From GCA-2687025 sp964473525 (GTDB taxonomy: Bacteria > Poribacteria > WGA-4E > GCA-2687025): a DNA stretch of 64,000 bases. Positions 24,871 to 32,580 of the stretch are shown one piece after another. How positions within the stretch are numbered: position 1 is the stretch's first letter; every line of letters begins with the position of its first letter. The notes beneath the pieces were generated by a model. It worked only from the letters and a program-made list of their open reading frames with translations. It was not told where the DNA came from and made no database searches. The position numbers were made by a program, and so were the translations under genes. Location: positions 186,001 to 250,000 of the forward strand of contig CAYYPK010000007.1 in NCBI GenBank assembly GCA_964473525.1, read 5' to 3'.

Positions 24871-25943
24871 CGTGGCGGTGGGAGCCCGGCGACACGCGCC
24901 GCCTCGGCGACAGCCTCGGCAGCATCTCTCGCAACCGCGTCGGCTCCTACGTACACCCGCAGCCGAGGCGCTACAAGAAATGGCCTGCCTCCGGCAAGCA
25001 CGCCGAGTCCACCGTCGGCGTTGGCCGCCCTGACGGTCTCAATGAGCGACTTCGCACGGTCGACGTGCGCCATCATCGTGGCCGACACGCCCAGGACATT
25101 GGCGCTATGCTCACGTACGGCGCGGGCCACGCTCTCGTCCGGCATGCTTGCTCCATAGTAGTACGTGCGCCAGCCCGCCATTTCAAGAAAGTCGCATACC
25201 ATCCGGACGCCGAGTTCGTGCAACTCCTCCTGAACGCAGACACCGACGAACACGCGCTCATGAGTCGGCGAGCCCACGCCAAGGATGCGCGGGTATAGCT
25301 GCGCCATCGCCACCTGTGTCGCTGCCGTGCAGTAGTGCTCTTGTCCCACGCTGATCTGGTTCGTGTGCCACAGTTGGCCAATCTCATGCTGCGTGCGCTG
25401 GAAGACGTGCAGGTAGAGATCCCGGACGGCAACTCCGCCAGTGTCCACCGCATTGACGACAAGCCGTATCGCGCGCCGCTGATCGGCCGCAAGCAGCGCT
25501 GCCAAGTAGGCGTCTGCCAGTTCGGCTAGAGGACTTTGGCCATCGCTGGGCGGCCCCGCGTCGGGATACGCGTGAAGGCGGTCAATCGCCGCTGAGATGT
25601 ACTCACGCGCCTGCTCCGCATAGACCCCGTCTATCTTGGCCACGACGGCATCGCGCATGATCTCGACGCCCTTGATGAGATCGCGGTCCAGCACGCCTCG
25701 TGAGGTGAGCAGCGTGCGGACCCAATCCATATACTCTGTGAACAGGGCGACTTCGCCTGCGGCAAGCGCGTCGACCAGACGCCGCAGGTGCTGTCCCATG
25801 TCGCGCTGCAGGTGTTCGATGCCGCGCTCGCCGTAGCGTTCCACCAGGCCAGGACATCGGTCCACGTACGTCCTGCGAATCTCTTCGGCGAGTGCTCCGA
25901 AGTCTAGGGCGAGGCGGTCTGGTACTTCGTCTGGGGCGCTCAT
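24867..25943 (-). CDS. CarH-type cobalamin-binding sensor protein without a DNA-binding domain
   Basis: 358 residues from ATG 25943, preceded by GGGAAAG (an upstream in-frame start at 26033 adds a non-homologous extension). Residues 1-125 are helical and resemble RsbR-type N-terminal sensor-partner domains. Residues 135-215 are a B12-binding cap with the W-x9-EH motif (W192, E202, H203), which in CarH/LitR photoreceptors cradles adenosylcobalamin. Residues 230-350 are the Rossmann B12-binding domain with ELHELG (H242, lower-ligand position) and VSATM / LAGGRPF loops. The MerR DNA-binding domain of CarH is absent. Overlap with a histidine kinase suggests signalling through phosphorylation. Confidence 0.85.
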   Translation of the reverse strand: MSAPDEVPDRLALDFGALAEEIRRTYVDRCPGLVERYGERGIEHLQRDMGQHLRRLVDALAAGEVALFTEYMDWVRTLLTSRGVLDRDLIKGVEIMRDAVVAKIDGVYAEQAREYISAAIDRLHAYPDAGPPSDGQSPLAELADAYLAALLAADQRRAIRLVVNAVDTGGVAVRDLYLHVFQRTQHEIGQLWHTNQISVGQEHYCTAATQVAMAQLYPRILGVGSPTHERVFVGVCVQEELHELGVRMVCDFLEMAGWRTYYYGASMPDESVARAVREHSANVLGVSATMMAHVDRAKSLIETVRAANADGGLGVLAGGRPFLVAPRLRVYVGADAVARDAAEAVAEAARVAGLPPPR

Positions 25944-26194
25944 ACTTTCCCATCTAGTAGCGGCCGCAATAGCTCCGACCCACAGCGTGCCGACCCACAG
26001 GCGGGCGCGCCTCCGAGTGCTGGCCTCCGGCATAGACGGGATACGGCTGGTAGGCGAACCCGCACGTCTGTCAGGAGATTCCCTGCATAGTAGCCCGAGC
26101 GGGCCCCGGGAAGCAACGCGCTACGACTCGGGCGCCGACCCAGCGCTGCGCGCGAGCTGGTCCGTCGCCCGGCGTGGGGACTCCAGCGCGGCAA

Positions 26195-26435
26195 CCGAGG
26201 CCGTCGAAGATCTTCCTCCGTCCACGCCGCCTGGCGGCCGATCATGGAACGGAGTGTCTTCACAGTGAAAGTAGTCGAACCCGAGTGGAACGTGACGGTC
26301 ACGCGACGGCCCGTCGGCGTGCACATACTGTGGGTGGCTTCCGGTCTGTCGACGCAACTCGAACCCATCGCGTCCAAGCGCCCGAACCAATTCACGGGCG
26401 GTGACGGATCGCAAGCGACTGTAGTCGATGGACAC
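26195..26435 (-). pseudogene. HicA-like mRNA interferase toxin, frameshifted
   Basis: A GTG at 26435, 3 nt after the hicB stop, opens SIDYSRLRSVTARELVRALG...RRQTGSHPQYVHADG, the HicA double-stranded-RNA-binding-like fold with the catalytic histidine in GSH. The family continuation (GRRVTVTFHSGSTTFTVKT, then LRSMIGRQ) is in another frame. One surplus base in the GG at 26308-26309 (plus strand) accounts for the shift. Without correction the frame gives a 104-residue protein ending at 26121 with an unrelated tail. In the corrected frame no stop occurs at the usual length (it runs to 25940). Either decay or a sequencing error is possible. Confidence 0.6.
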
Positions 26436-26438
26436 GGG

Positions 26439-26672
26439 CTAGACGGTGACGGCGACGCGGGAGACCAGCACCTCGTGTGACGAGTCTGGCACGGGAACGC
26501 CGTCCTCAACGAGGCCTTCAATGACCATCTGGACGACCTCTCGGATGTGGCGCAACGCCTCGTCACGCGTTTGCCCCCACGTGGCGGCGCCCATGCTCTC
26601 GAGTGCGGGGCAATAGGCGTGCCATCGGCCATCGTCGGGTTCCACGACGACATCGAAGTTGTAGGTGTTCAT
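26439..26672 (-). CDS. HicB-family antitoxin
   Basis: 77 residues: MNTYNFDVVVEPDDGRWHAYCPALESMGAATWGQTRDEALRHIREVV is the typical HicB partial RNase-H-like fold (Pfam HicB / HicB_like). The C-terminal DNA-binding domain of longer HicB proteins is missing, as in the short HicB class. GGAGAGG lies 5 nt before the ATG. It precedes the hicA-like gene by 3 nt, in antitoxin-first order. It would neutralise HicA and, with HicA, autoregulate. Confidence 0.82.
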   Translation of the reverse strand: MNTYNFDVVVEPDDGRWHAYCPALESMGAATWGQTRDEALRHIREVVQMVIEGLVEDGVPVPDSSHEVLVSRVAVTV

Positions 26673-26692
26673 CGTGTCCTCTCCATGGCATC

Positions 26693-26721
26693 AGCATGGC
26701 GCGTGGTGGTGAGCGTGTCAA
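26693..26721 (-). promoter_or_regulatory. Candidate promoter of hicBA
   Basis: On the minus strand a perfect TTGACA (26716-26721) is followed after 17 nt by CATGCT (26693-26698), about 20 nt upstream of the hicB ATG. The -10 match is poor (3 of 6). Confidence 0.35.
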
Positions 26722-26929
26722 CAGGATCGGTCACCTGGACCGTGCCATCCGGGGTCGTAGAGCCACTGACGCGTGACACACCGCGAACGCCAGCGGTGTC
26801 TCACTCCTCACGGGCGGACTTCTCCTGCGACCCGAGTACGCCATTCCGGTACGGCGGGGCCAGGCTGCGCAGGAGCATGTCGTAGGCCTACGACGCCTCT
26901 GCCTACGCGGTCTACTCGCTGACCCGTCG

Positions 26930-28210
26930 TCAACTCCGCTGCCAGGCAACGCTACCGGCCCTCTGCATCTCCGCTTGCAGCAACTGCCGCATCTCGCCGA
27001 AGGACGCCCCATTACCGTCGCGCAGATCGGCGCTCTCGGCGGGGTCGTTCCCCAGATGGTAGAGTTCCAGCGGCTCGAACGGCCGGTTGTGCAGCAGCTT
27101 CACGTCGCCCAGACGGACGGCGTGCTGATCCAGCCCGAGGAACTGCTGCCCGCCTTCCTTCCTGATCCAGTAGTAGACGCGCTCCGAGAAGTCCTGCGAA
27201 GCGCCGCGAAGCGTGGGTAGGATCGACTGCCCCTCAATCTCGTGCTCGACCGGCAGGCCGACGGCATCGCACAGCGTCGGGTAAAGGTCCATGAGCATGG
27301 CAGCGGTGTCGTTCGAGGCGCCGGCGTCCATCTCGCCCGGCCAGCGGACACACGCCGGGACGCGTATCCCTCCTTCGTACATCTGCCCCTTCTGCCCGCG
27401 CCATGGCCCGTTGTCCGCGCCGACGTTCATCTGCCCGCCGTTGTCCGACGTGTAGACGACGATCGTGTTCGACGCCTGACCCGTCTCGTCGAGGGCGTCC
27501 AGCACGCGACCGATGCCGTCGTCCATGTGCTCGACGAGGGCAAGGTACTCGACGCGCGTATCGGACGCCTCCGGCTCGCGCTCGCGGATGCGGTCGATCC
27601 ACTCCTGCGGCGGCTGGATGGGCGTGTGCGGCGCGTTGTAGGCGAGATACAGGAAGAACGGCTCGGACTCGTGCTGGCGAGAGCGGATGAACTCCGCCGA
27701 CCAGTCCGAGAACAGGTCCGTCGCGTGGCCGCGCGGGTCGATCGTCTCATCGTTGCGACGCATGTAGTTTCGGTCGTGGCGCAGATGGGTGTAGTAGTCG
27801 TCCATCATGTCGCCGAGGAAGCCGTGGAAGTGGTCGAAGCCACGCCTGCAGGGGTGGTTCTCCGGCTCCAAGCCTAGATGCCACTTGCCGATAAGCGCTG
27901 TGTGATACTCCTGCCGCTTGAGTATCTGCGGCAGTGTGACGGCGTCCTGCGCGAAGTACCCCCAGTTGTTCTCCGCGTGCGTGCGGATGACTCCTGGGAC
28001 GCCAACGCGATCCGGGTATCTGCCGGTCATCAGCGCCGCGCGGCTCGGCGAACACACCGACGAGTTCGCGTAGAACTGCGAGAAGCGCATGCCGTCGGCG
28101 GCTATGCGGTCGATGTGCGGCGTCTGAATGTCCGGCGTGCCGTGCATGGACACGTCGCCGTAGCCGTGGTCGTCCGCGAGGATCAGGACTATGTTGGGCA
28201 AGCGGGGCAT
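26930..28210 (-). CDS. Sulfatase (S1 family arylsulfatase)
   Basis: 426 residues from ATG 28210 (MPRLPNIVLILADDHGYGDVS), preceded by GGGA; the in-frame start at 28258 is less likely. Formylglycine motif C-S-P-S-R in NSSVCSPSRAALMTGRY near residue 55, metal ligands in ADDHG and TSDNGGQMN, and HLGLEPENHPCRRGFDHFHGF for substrate recognition. No signal peptide is obvious, so it may be cytoplasmic or exported by another route. Last of three sulfatases in a GH95-led minus-strand run. Substrate probably a sulfated glycan (context inference). Confidence 0.9.
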   Translation of the reverse strand: MPRLPNIVLILADDHGYGDVSMHGTPDIQTPHIDRIAADGMRFSQFYANSSVCSPSRAALMTGRYPDRVGVPGVIRTHAENNWGYFAQDAVTLPQILKRQEYHTALIGKWHLGLEPENHPCRRGFDHFHGFLGDMMDDYYTHLRHDRNYMRRNDETIDPRGHATDLFSDWSAEFIRSRQHESEPFFLYLAYNAPHTPIQPPQEWIDRIREREPEASDTRVEYLALVEHMDDGIGRVLDALDETGQASNTIVVYTSDNGGQMNVGADNGPWRGQKGQMYEGGIRVPACVRWPGEMDAGASNDTAAMLMDLYPTLCDAVGLPVEHEIEGQSILPTLRGASQDFSERVYYWIRKEGGQQFLGLDQHAVRLGDVKLLHNRPFEPLELYHLGNDPAESADLRDGNGASFGEMRQLLQAEMQRAGSVAWQRS

Positions 28211-28332
28211 CAAGCTGTCCCTATCTACGGTTGGCGTTCCATCCGGTTGGCGTTCCAAAGAGCGGTAACGTACATCAAGTAGGCATCCGCAGCCAGGCGA
28301 CCTTGACCGGCAGAGACCGCGGGCGAGGAAGC

Positions 28333-29742
28333 TCAGCCGATGGGGTCACCATCGAGAGCGTCGGACCCAGGCCAAGGCGTCCCGAGATCGTTCGCGCGCA
28401 TCTTGCTCGTCGCCGGCTGCCAGAGGCCGCAGTCGCCGGAGTCGACGCGATACTCCCAGCTATCGCCGGTCTGCGCGATGCGCTCGGCCAGCATGTCGGC
28501 AAACTCAGCGACGATGTCAGCGCAGGCGGGGTCGTCAACCAGGTTGCACTCCTCCCACGGGTCGTTCTGCATGTCGTAGAGGAGCCACGGGCCGTCCTGC
28601 GTCGCAGCGTACATATAACGCGCGCTGCGCAGCGCGCGCCAGCCGGGCCACGGGACGTAAGCGTAGGGCATCGTGCAGTACGCGTACTCGTCGCGCTCGG
28701 ACTCGTCGCCCGTGAACAAGGCGTGGGCAGCGCTTCGCCCGTCCAGCCCTGACGGCGCCGTCAGACCGGCAAGTTCCACGAGCGTGGGAAACAGGTCGGG
28801 CGTGCCGATGGGCCGGTCCAGCGTTCTGCCAGCGGCAATGTGACCCGGATAGCGAACGAGGAACGGCACGCGCAACGAGGCGTCGTACGGCCACCGCTTG
28901 TTGCCCTTGTAGCCGTGCGCGCCCAACATCTCTCCGTGGTCCGACGTGTAGACGCACACCGTGTCGTCCGTGGCGCCCATGGCGTCTATCTCGTCCATGA
29001 GTCGCCCGAACGCTTCGTCGAGGCTCTGCACGAGCCCGTAGTAGTTGGGAAGCTGTTTCGCAGCGTATTCGGCGGCCCGACCCGGAGGCACGTTCGGCGG
29101 GATGGGAGCCCCAGCGTACGGCTCCGCGTATCCAGCCGGAGGATCAAACGGCGTGTGCGGCGGACCCCACGACAAGAACAGGCACCATGGCGTGTTGCGC
29201 TCCTGGCATTCACGGATGAACTCCAACGCCTGGTCCACCTGCGTCTCGGGTTGGTACGCGTTGATGTGGATCGGCGTCGGATCGTCGCGGTAGTACGTCC
29301 ACTCGTAGTATTGGTGGCTCCCGTTGAACGCGGCCCAGTAGTCGTCGAAGCCGCGCCGCGCGTCGTGGGGCACAAACCCCGCCGCCGGGTCGTCCGAGCG
29401 GTTGGCTGTTGGGTCGCCCTCCGGGAAGTGCAGATGCCACTTGCCGACATACCCCGTGGCGTAGCCGTTCTCCTTAAATACCTCGGCGACGCACGGCCCC
29501 GGCGGGACGAACGGCACGTAGTTCGTCGGGTACGCGCAGCGATGTGTGTACATCCCCGTCATGAGGCTGGCGCGGTACGGGCCACAGACCGGCGTGTTCG
29601 AAACAGCAACCTTCGCCCGCGCGCCTTCCGCCGCGAATGCGTCGAACCGCGGCGTGCGGACATCGGCGTTTCCGTAGCAGCCGAGGTCCGTCGCGCGGTG
29701 CTGGTCCGAGAACACGAACAGGACGTTGGGGCGATCCGCCAC
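28333..29742 (-). CDS. Sulfatase (S1 family)
   Basis: 469 residues: MADRPNVLFVFSDQHRATDLGCYG opening, formylglycine site C-G-P-Y-R in VCGPYRASLMTG near residue 52, GKWHLHFPEG and YTSDHGEMLGAHG metal-binding blocks. The C-terminal domain includes LYDMQNDPWEECNL, typical of sulfatases that follow the DPxExxNL signature. It starts 4 nt after the stop of the MDR dehydrogenase at 29747, so the two are co-translated. No signal peptide. The hydrolysed sulfate ester is not identifiable. Confidence 0.9.
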   Translation of the reverse strand: MADRPNVLFVFSDQHRATDLGCYGNADVRTPRFDAFAAEGARAKVAVSNTPVCGPYRASLMTGMYTHRCAYPTNYVPFVPPGPCVAEVFKENGYATGYVGKWHLHFPEGDPTANRSDDPAAGFVPHDARRGFDDYWAAFNGSHQYYEWTYYRDDPTPIHINAYQPETQVDQALEFIRECQERNTPWCLFLSWGPPHTPFDPPAGYAEPYAGAPIPPNVPPGRAAEYAAKQLPNYYGLVQSLDEAFGRLMDEIDAMGATDDTVCVYTSDHGEMLGAHGYKGNKRWPYDASLRVPFLVRYPGHIAAGRTLDRPIGTPDLFPTLVELAGLTAPSGLDGRSAAHALFTGDESERDEYAYCTMPYAYVPWPGWRALRSARYMYAATQDGPWLLYDMQNDPWEECNLVDDPACADIVAEFADMLAERIAQTGDSWEYRVDSGDCGLWQPATSKMRANDLGTPWPGSDALDGDPIG

Positions 29743-29746
29743 TACG

Positions 29747-30760
29747 TTACCCCCACTGCGTGAGGTCTAGAAGCACGCCCAGGTGGCTATCCTTGCGGCT
29801 GAGCAGGCCGTTGTACGCCTTCGCCGCGTCGGTCGCCGGGAACGTGTGCGTGATAAGCGGTGCGACGTCGATCTTGCCGTCCGAGATAAACGAAAGCATG
29901 AGCACCGTGGGGTCTGGGTCGCCAAACTCGACGGAGTTCGCGACGTGCCGCCCGTGCGCCCCGATGATGGACACGCCCGGGACGTGGACATCGAAGTACG
30001 GGTCTATCTCCGTTTTCCCGCGCGGGCTCCCGAGCAGAACCACCTGCCCACGTTCGCGAGCCGCTTTCATCGCCTGCGGGATCACCGACGGGTCGCCCGT
30101 CGCCTCGACGACCACATGACAGCCAGCGTCGTCGGTCAGGTGGTCCAGCATGTGACTCGTGTCGGCGACATGCGCGGGGTTGATCTGACTGTCTATGCCA
30201 CACGCGGCCGAGATGTCGAGACGCTGCTGCATGACGTCGATGCCGATGACGCGACGCGCGCCCGAGAGCCCGAACAGTTGCGCCGCCAGGTTCCCCACAA
30301 GGCCCTGCCCGAACACGCCGACGGTGATGCCCAGTCTGGGGTTCGTCAGCCGGACGGACGTAAGCGCGATCTGCGCCAGAGCCGTGAAAGGAACGTGCGC
30401 CAGCGTCATACGAGGCGCCTTGTAAATGGGGCGGTTGGCGCGCAGCACCGTGTGCGACGCGTGTCCGCTCCGCGTGAAGACGATGTCGCCCGCCGCGACT
30501 TCCTTCACGTCGGCGCCGACCTTCACGGCGCGGCCCGCCGCCGCGTACCCAGGCCGGAACGGGAAACTCGCGTACGTGAACTCCTCGAGCGGAAACCCGA
30601 TGTGCGTCTCCGTGAACATCGCCAGCTCTGTCCCGGGACTGATGAGACCACACAGGTTCTGGACAATGACCTCGTCCGCCTTGGGGTCGTCAGGGATGTC
30701 GAACTCCTCGATCTCGACCTTCATCTTCGAGGGGAACACCAGTCTTCGCGCCGTTGCCAT
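29747..30760 (-). CDS. Medium-chain zinc-type dehydrogenase
   Basis: 337 residues. A GGAAGGAG SD precedes the ATG. The catalytic domain opens with MATARRLVFPSKMKVEIEEFDIP and has FRPGYAAAGRAVKVGADV. The Rossmann motif GVFGQGLVGNLAAQLFGLSGA (near residue 148) is followed by the acidic VIGIDV. The common Cys-Gly-(x)-Asp zinc site is replaced by NLCGLISPGTEL, as in MDR subgroups acting on sugars. Located between sulfatase genes, 4 nt before one of them. It probably oxidises a sugar released by the sulfatases and fucosidase (inference). Confidence 0.83.
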   Translation of the reverse strand: MATARRLVFPSKMKVEIEEFDIPDDPKADEVIVQNLCGLISPGTELAMFTETHIGFPLEEFTYASFPFRPGYAAAGRAVKVGADVKEVAAGDIVFTRSGHASHTVLRANRPIYKAPRMTLAHVPFTALAQIALTSVRLTNPRLGITVGVFGQGLVGNLAAQLFGLSGARRVIGIDVMQQRLDISAACGIDSQINPAHVADTSHMLDHLTDDAGCHVVVEATGDPSVIPQAMKAARERGQVVLLGSPRGKTEIDPYFDVHVPGVSIIGAHGRHVANSVEFGDPDPTVLMLSFISDGKIDVAPLITHTFPATDAAKAYNGLLSRKDSHLGVLLDLTQWG

Positions 30761-30847
30761 GCGCTAGCTCCTTCCGACCGATCGGTTACTTTCCCGTCGT
30801 GTCCGTCACGAACAGCGCCCCGCTATGCAGGATCGGTTGGTGTCCGT

Positions 30848-30883
30848 CTCAACCCCATCCTGACCTTCCCTGCTAGGGAAGAG
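30848..30883 (-). repeat. Dispersed hairpin repeat, copy 5 (inverted)
   Basis: On the minus strand it reads CTTCCCTAGCAGGGAAGG then TCAGGATGGGGTTGA, in the gap between a sulfatase and the MDR dehydrogenase. It is the only copy in this orientation, and it agrees with the direction of the surrounding genes. Confidence 0.75.
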
Positions 30884-30928
30884 ACTTGCGGGCGCCGCAA
30901 CCTATGGCGCCGATGACGCGGACGAACG

Positions 30929-32548
30929 CTAGGCGTCGTCAAGCAGACGCTGCGCGGTCGTGCCTTCCAGCGACCCTCCCGACTCCTTGTACGACTTCAG
31001 GTCCAGGTCGGTAAGTTCGTAGGTCCACTCGTGCTGCATCGCGTTGAGGACCGACGCGCCTGGACTCTCCATCAGCGCCAACTCGTCCGGCGGCAGGTTG
31101 TCGACCCACCTCGGGAACTGCGAATTGGGCTTGGGCGACCACCGCCTCGTGGGGTCGACCGACCGCAGCTCGCCGTCGTCGCCGAGGGACGTGGCGAAGC
31201 CGTTCCGCGCCTCCCACGCGGTGAGGTCAGCGCGCAGCTCGCCGGCTACGCGTTGCGACTCGGCGTCTCCACCGCCCAACAGCAGGTTCGTCATCTCACG
31301 CGGATCGGCGTCGAGGTTGAAGAGTTCCTCGCAGCCGCCCTGGATGTAGTAGTTGTATTTCCACGTCCCGCGCACCATCGACAGCCACCGGTTGGCCCCG
31401 CCTCCGTGCTCGATGACGTACTCGTCACGGCGTTCGGCAGGGCCGCCGCTGGGGCGACCAAGCAGGCTTTCTCCAGGCAGGTCGGGCGCGCCGGGATAGT
31501 CGATCCCGGCCGCGTCCAGGAACGTCGGCATCATGTCGATCTGGCTGACGCGGTCATCCGGCGTCGATCCCGCCTCGATGCTGCCAGGCAGGCGCATGAG
31601 GAACGGCACGCGCGTGGACGCCTCGTACGGCTTGCTCTTCTGGAACAGACCGTGGTCGCCCATCATCTCCCCGTGGTCGGAGGCGAAGATCACGAGCGTG
31701 TTGTCGGCGATGCCCAGCGCGTCCAACGCTCGCAGTATCCGCCCGACGCCCTTGTCGATGAGGCTGATGGAGCCGTAGTAGAGCGCCCGGATGCGCTTGA
31801 GGTGCTCCTCGGACGCGAACTCGACGTCGGCGGTCGCCTTGTTGTCGCGGAGCGAAGGCGCCAGCGTCTCGCGATCCTGATCCCACGCGTACGGGGCGTC
31901 CACCTCGTCGACAGGGTACATGGACGCGAACGGTTCGGGCGCGTTCCAAGGCAGGTGCGGCGCAATCCACGACGACCAACAGAAGAACGGGCGGTCGTGG
32001 TTCTCGCGGAGGAAGTCCACCGTCCGATCGGCGACCCACGTGCTACCGTGATGCTCCTCCGGTATCACGGACACCTGCGGATGGTGGTACAGCAGGTTCC
32101 GGACGCCGTGCACCTGGCGAACGTGACCGTACCCATTCGCCTTGAGGTACATGAGGTACTCGTCCTCCTCGCGATGCGAGGGGATCTCCTCCATCAGTTC
32201 CATCGTCTGGAAGCCGTAGTGGCGTCGTGGCGGGACCCAGTGCATCTTGCCGATGGCGCGCGTCAGGTAGCCAGCCGACCCCAGCAACTGGGGAATCGTG
32301 TAGAGGTTCGGCTCTGGAGCGGGAGTGTTGTTGGCGAACCTACCGTGGGTCGCGCACCGATGCCCCGTCAGCAGCGAATGGCGCGCCGCGATACACACCG
32401 GCACGGACGTGACCGCGCGCGTGAAGTTCGCCCCCTCGGCGGCGAGTCGGTCCAGCGCGGGCGTACGGATGACCGAGTTTCCAGCGCACGCCATAGCGTC
32501 GTAGCGCATCTGGTCGACGTACAGAAGCAGGATGTTCGTCTGAGCCAT
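30929..32548 (-). CDS. Sulfatase (S1 family)
   Basis: 539 residues from ATG 32548 (AQTNILLLYVDQMRYDAMACAG), with GGGGA upstream; the frame extends farther upstream into the GH95 gene but without homology. The nucleophile motif is C-I-A-A-R (VPVCIAARHSLLTGHR), the alanine variant of C-x-[PA]-x-R. Other blocks: AIGKMHWVPPRRHYGF, FASDHGEMMGDHGLFQKSKPYE. The C terminus extends about 60 residues past the fold. It starts 32 nt downstream of GH95, probably one operon. Requires formylglycine activation; the maturase is not in this window. Confidence 0.9.
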   Translation of the reverse strand: MAQTNILLLYVDQMRYDAMACAGNSVIRTPALDRLAAEGANFTRAVTSVPVCIAARHSLLTGHRCATHGRFANNTPAPEPNLYTIPQLLGSAGYLTRAIGKMHWVPPRRHYGFQTMELMEEIPSHREEDEYLMYLKANGYGHVRQVHGVRNLLYHHPQVSVIPEEHHGSTWVADRTVDFLRENHDRPFFCWSSWIAPHLPWNAPEPFASMYPVDEVDAPYAWDQDRETLAPSLRDNKATADVEFASEEHLKRIRALYYGSISLIDKGVGRILRALDALGIADNTLVIFASDHGEMMGDHGLFQKSKPYEASTRVPFLMRLPGSIEAGSTPDDRVSQIDMMPTFLDAAGIDYPGAPDLPGESLLGRPSGGPAERRDEYVIEHGGGANRWLSMVRGTWKYNYYIQGGCEELFNLDADPREMTNLLLGGGDAESQRVAGELRADLTAWEARNGFATSLGDDGELRSVDPTRRWSPKPNSQFPRWVDNLPPDELALMESPGASVLNAMQHEWTYELTDLDLKSYKESGGSLEGTTAQRLLDDA

Positions 32549-32580
32549 ACGTTCCCCTGTTCCCCACTGCCGACCGCGCG

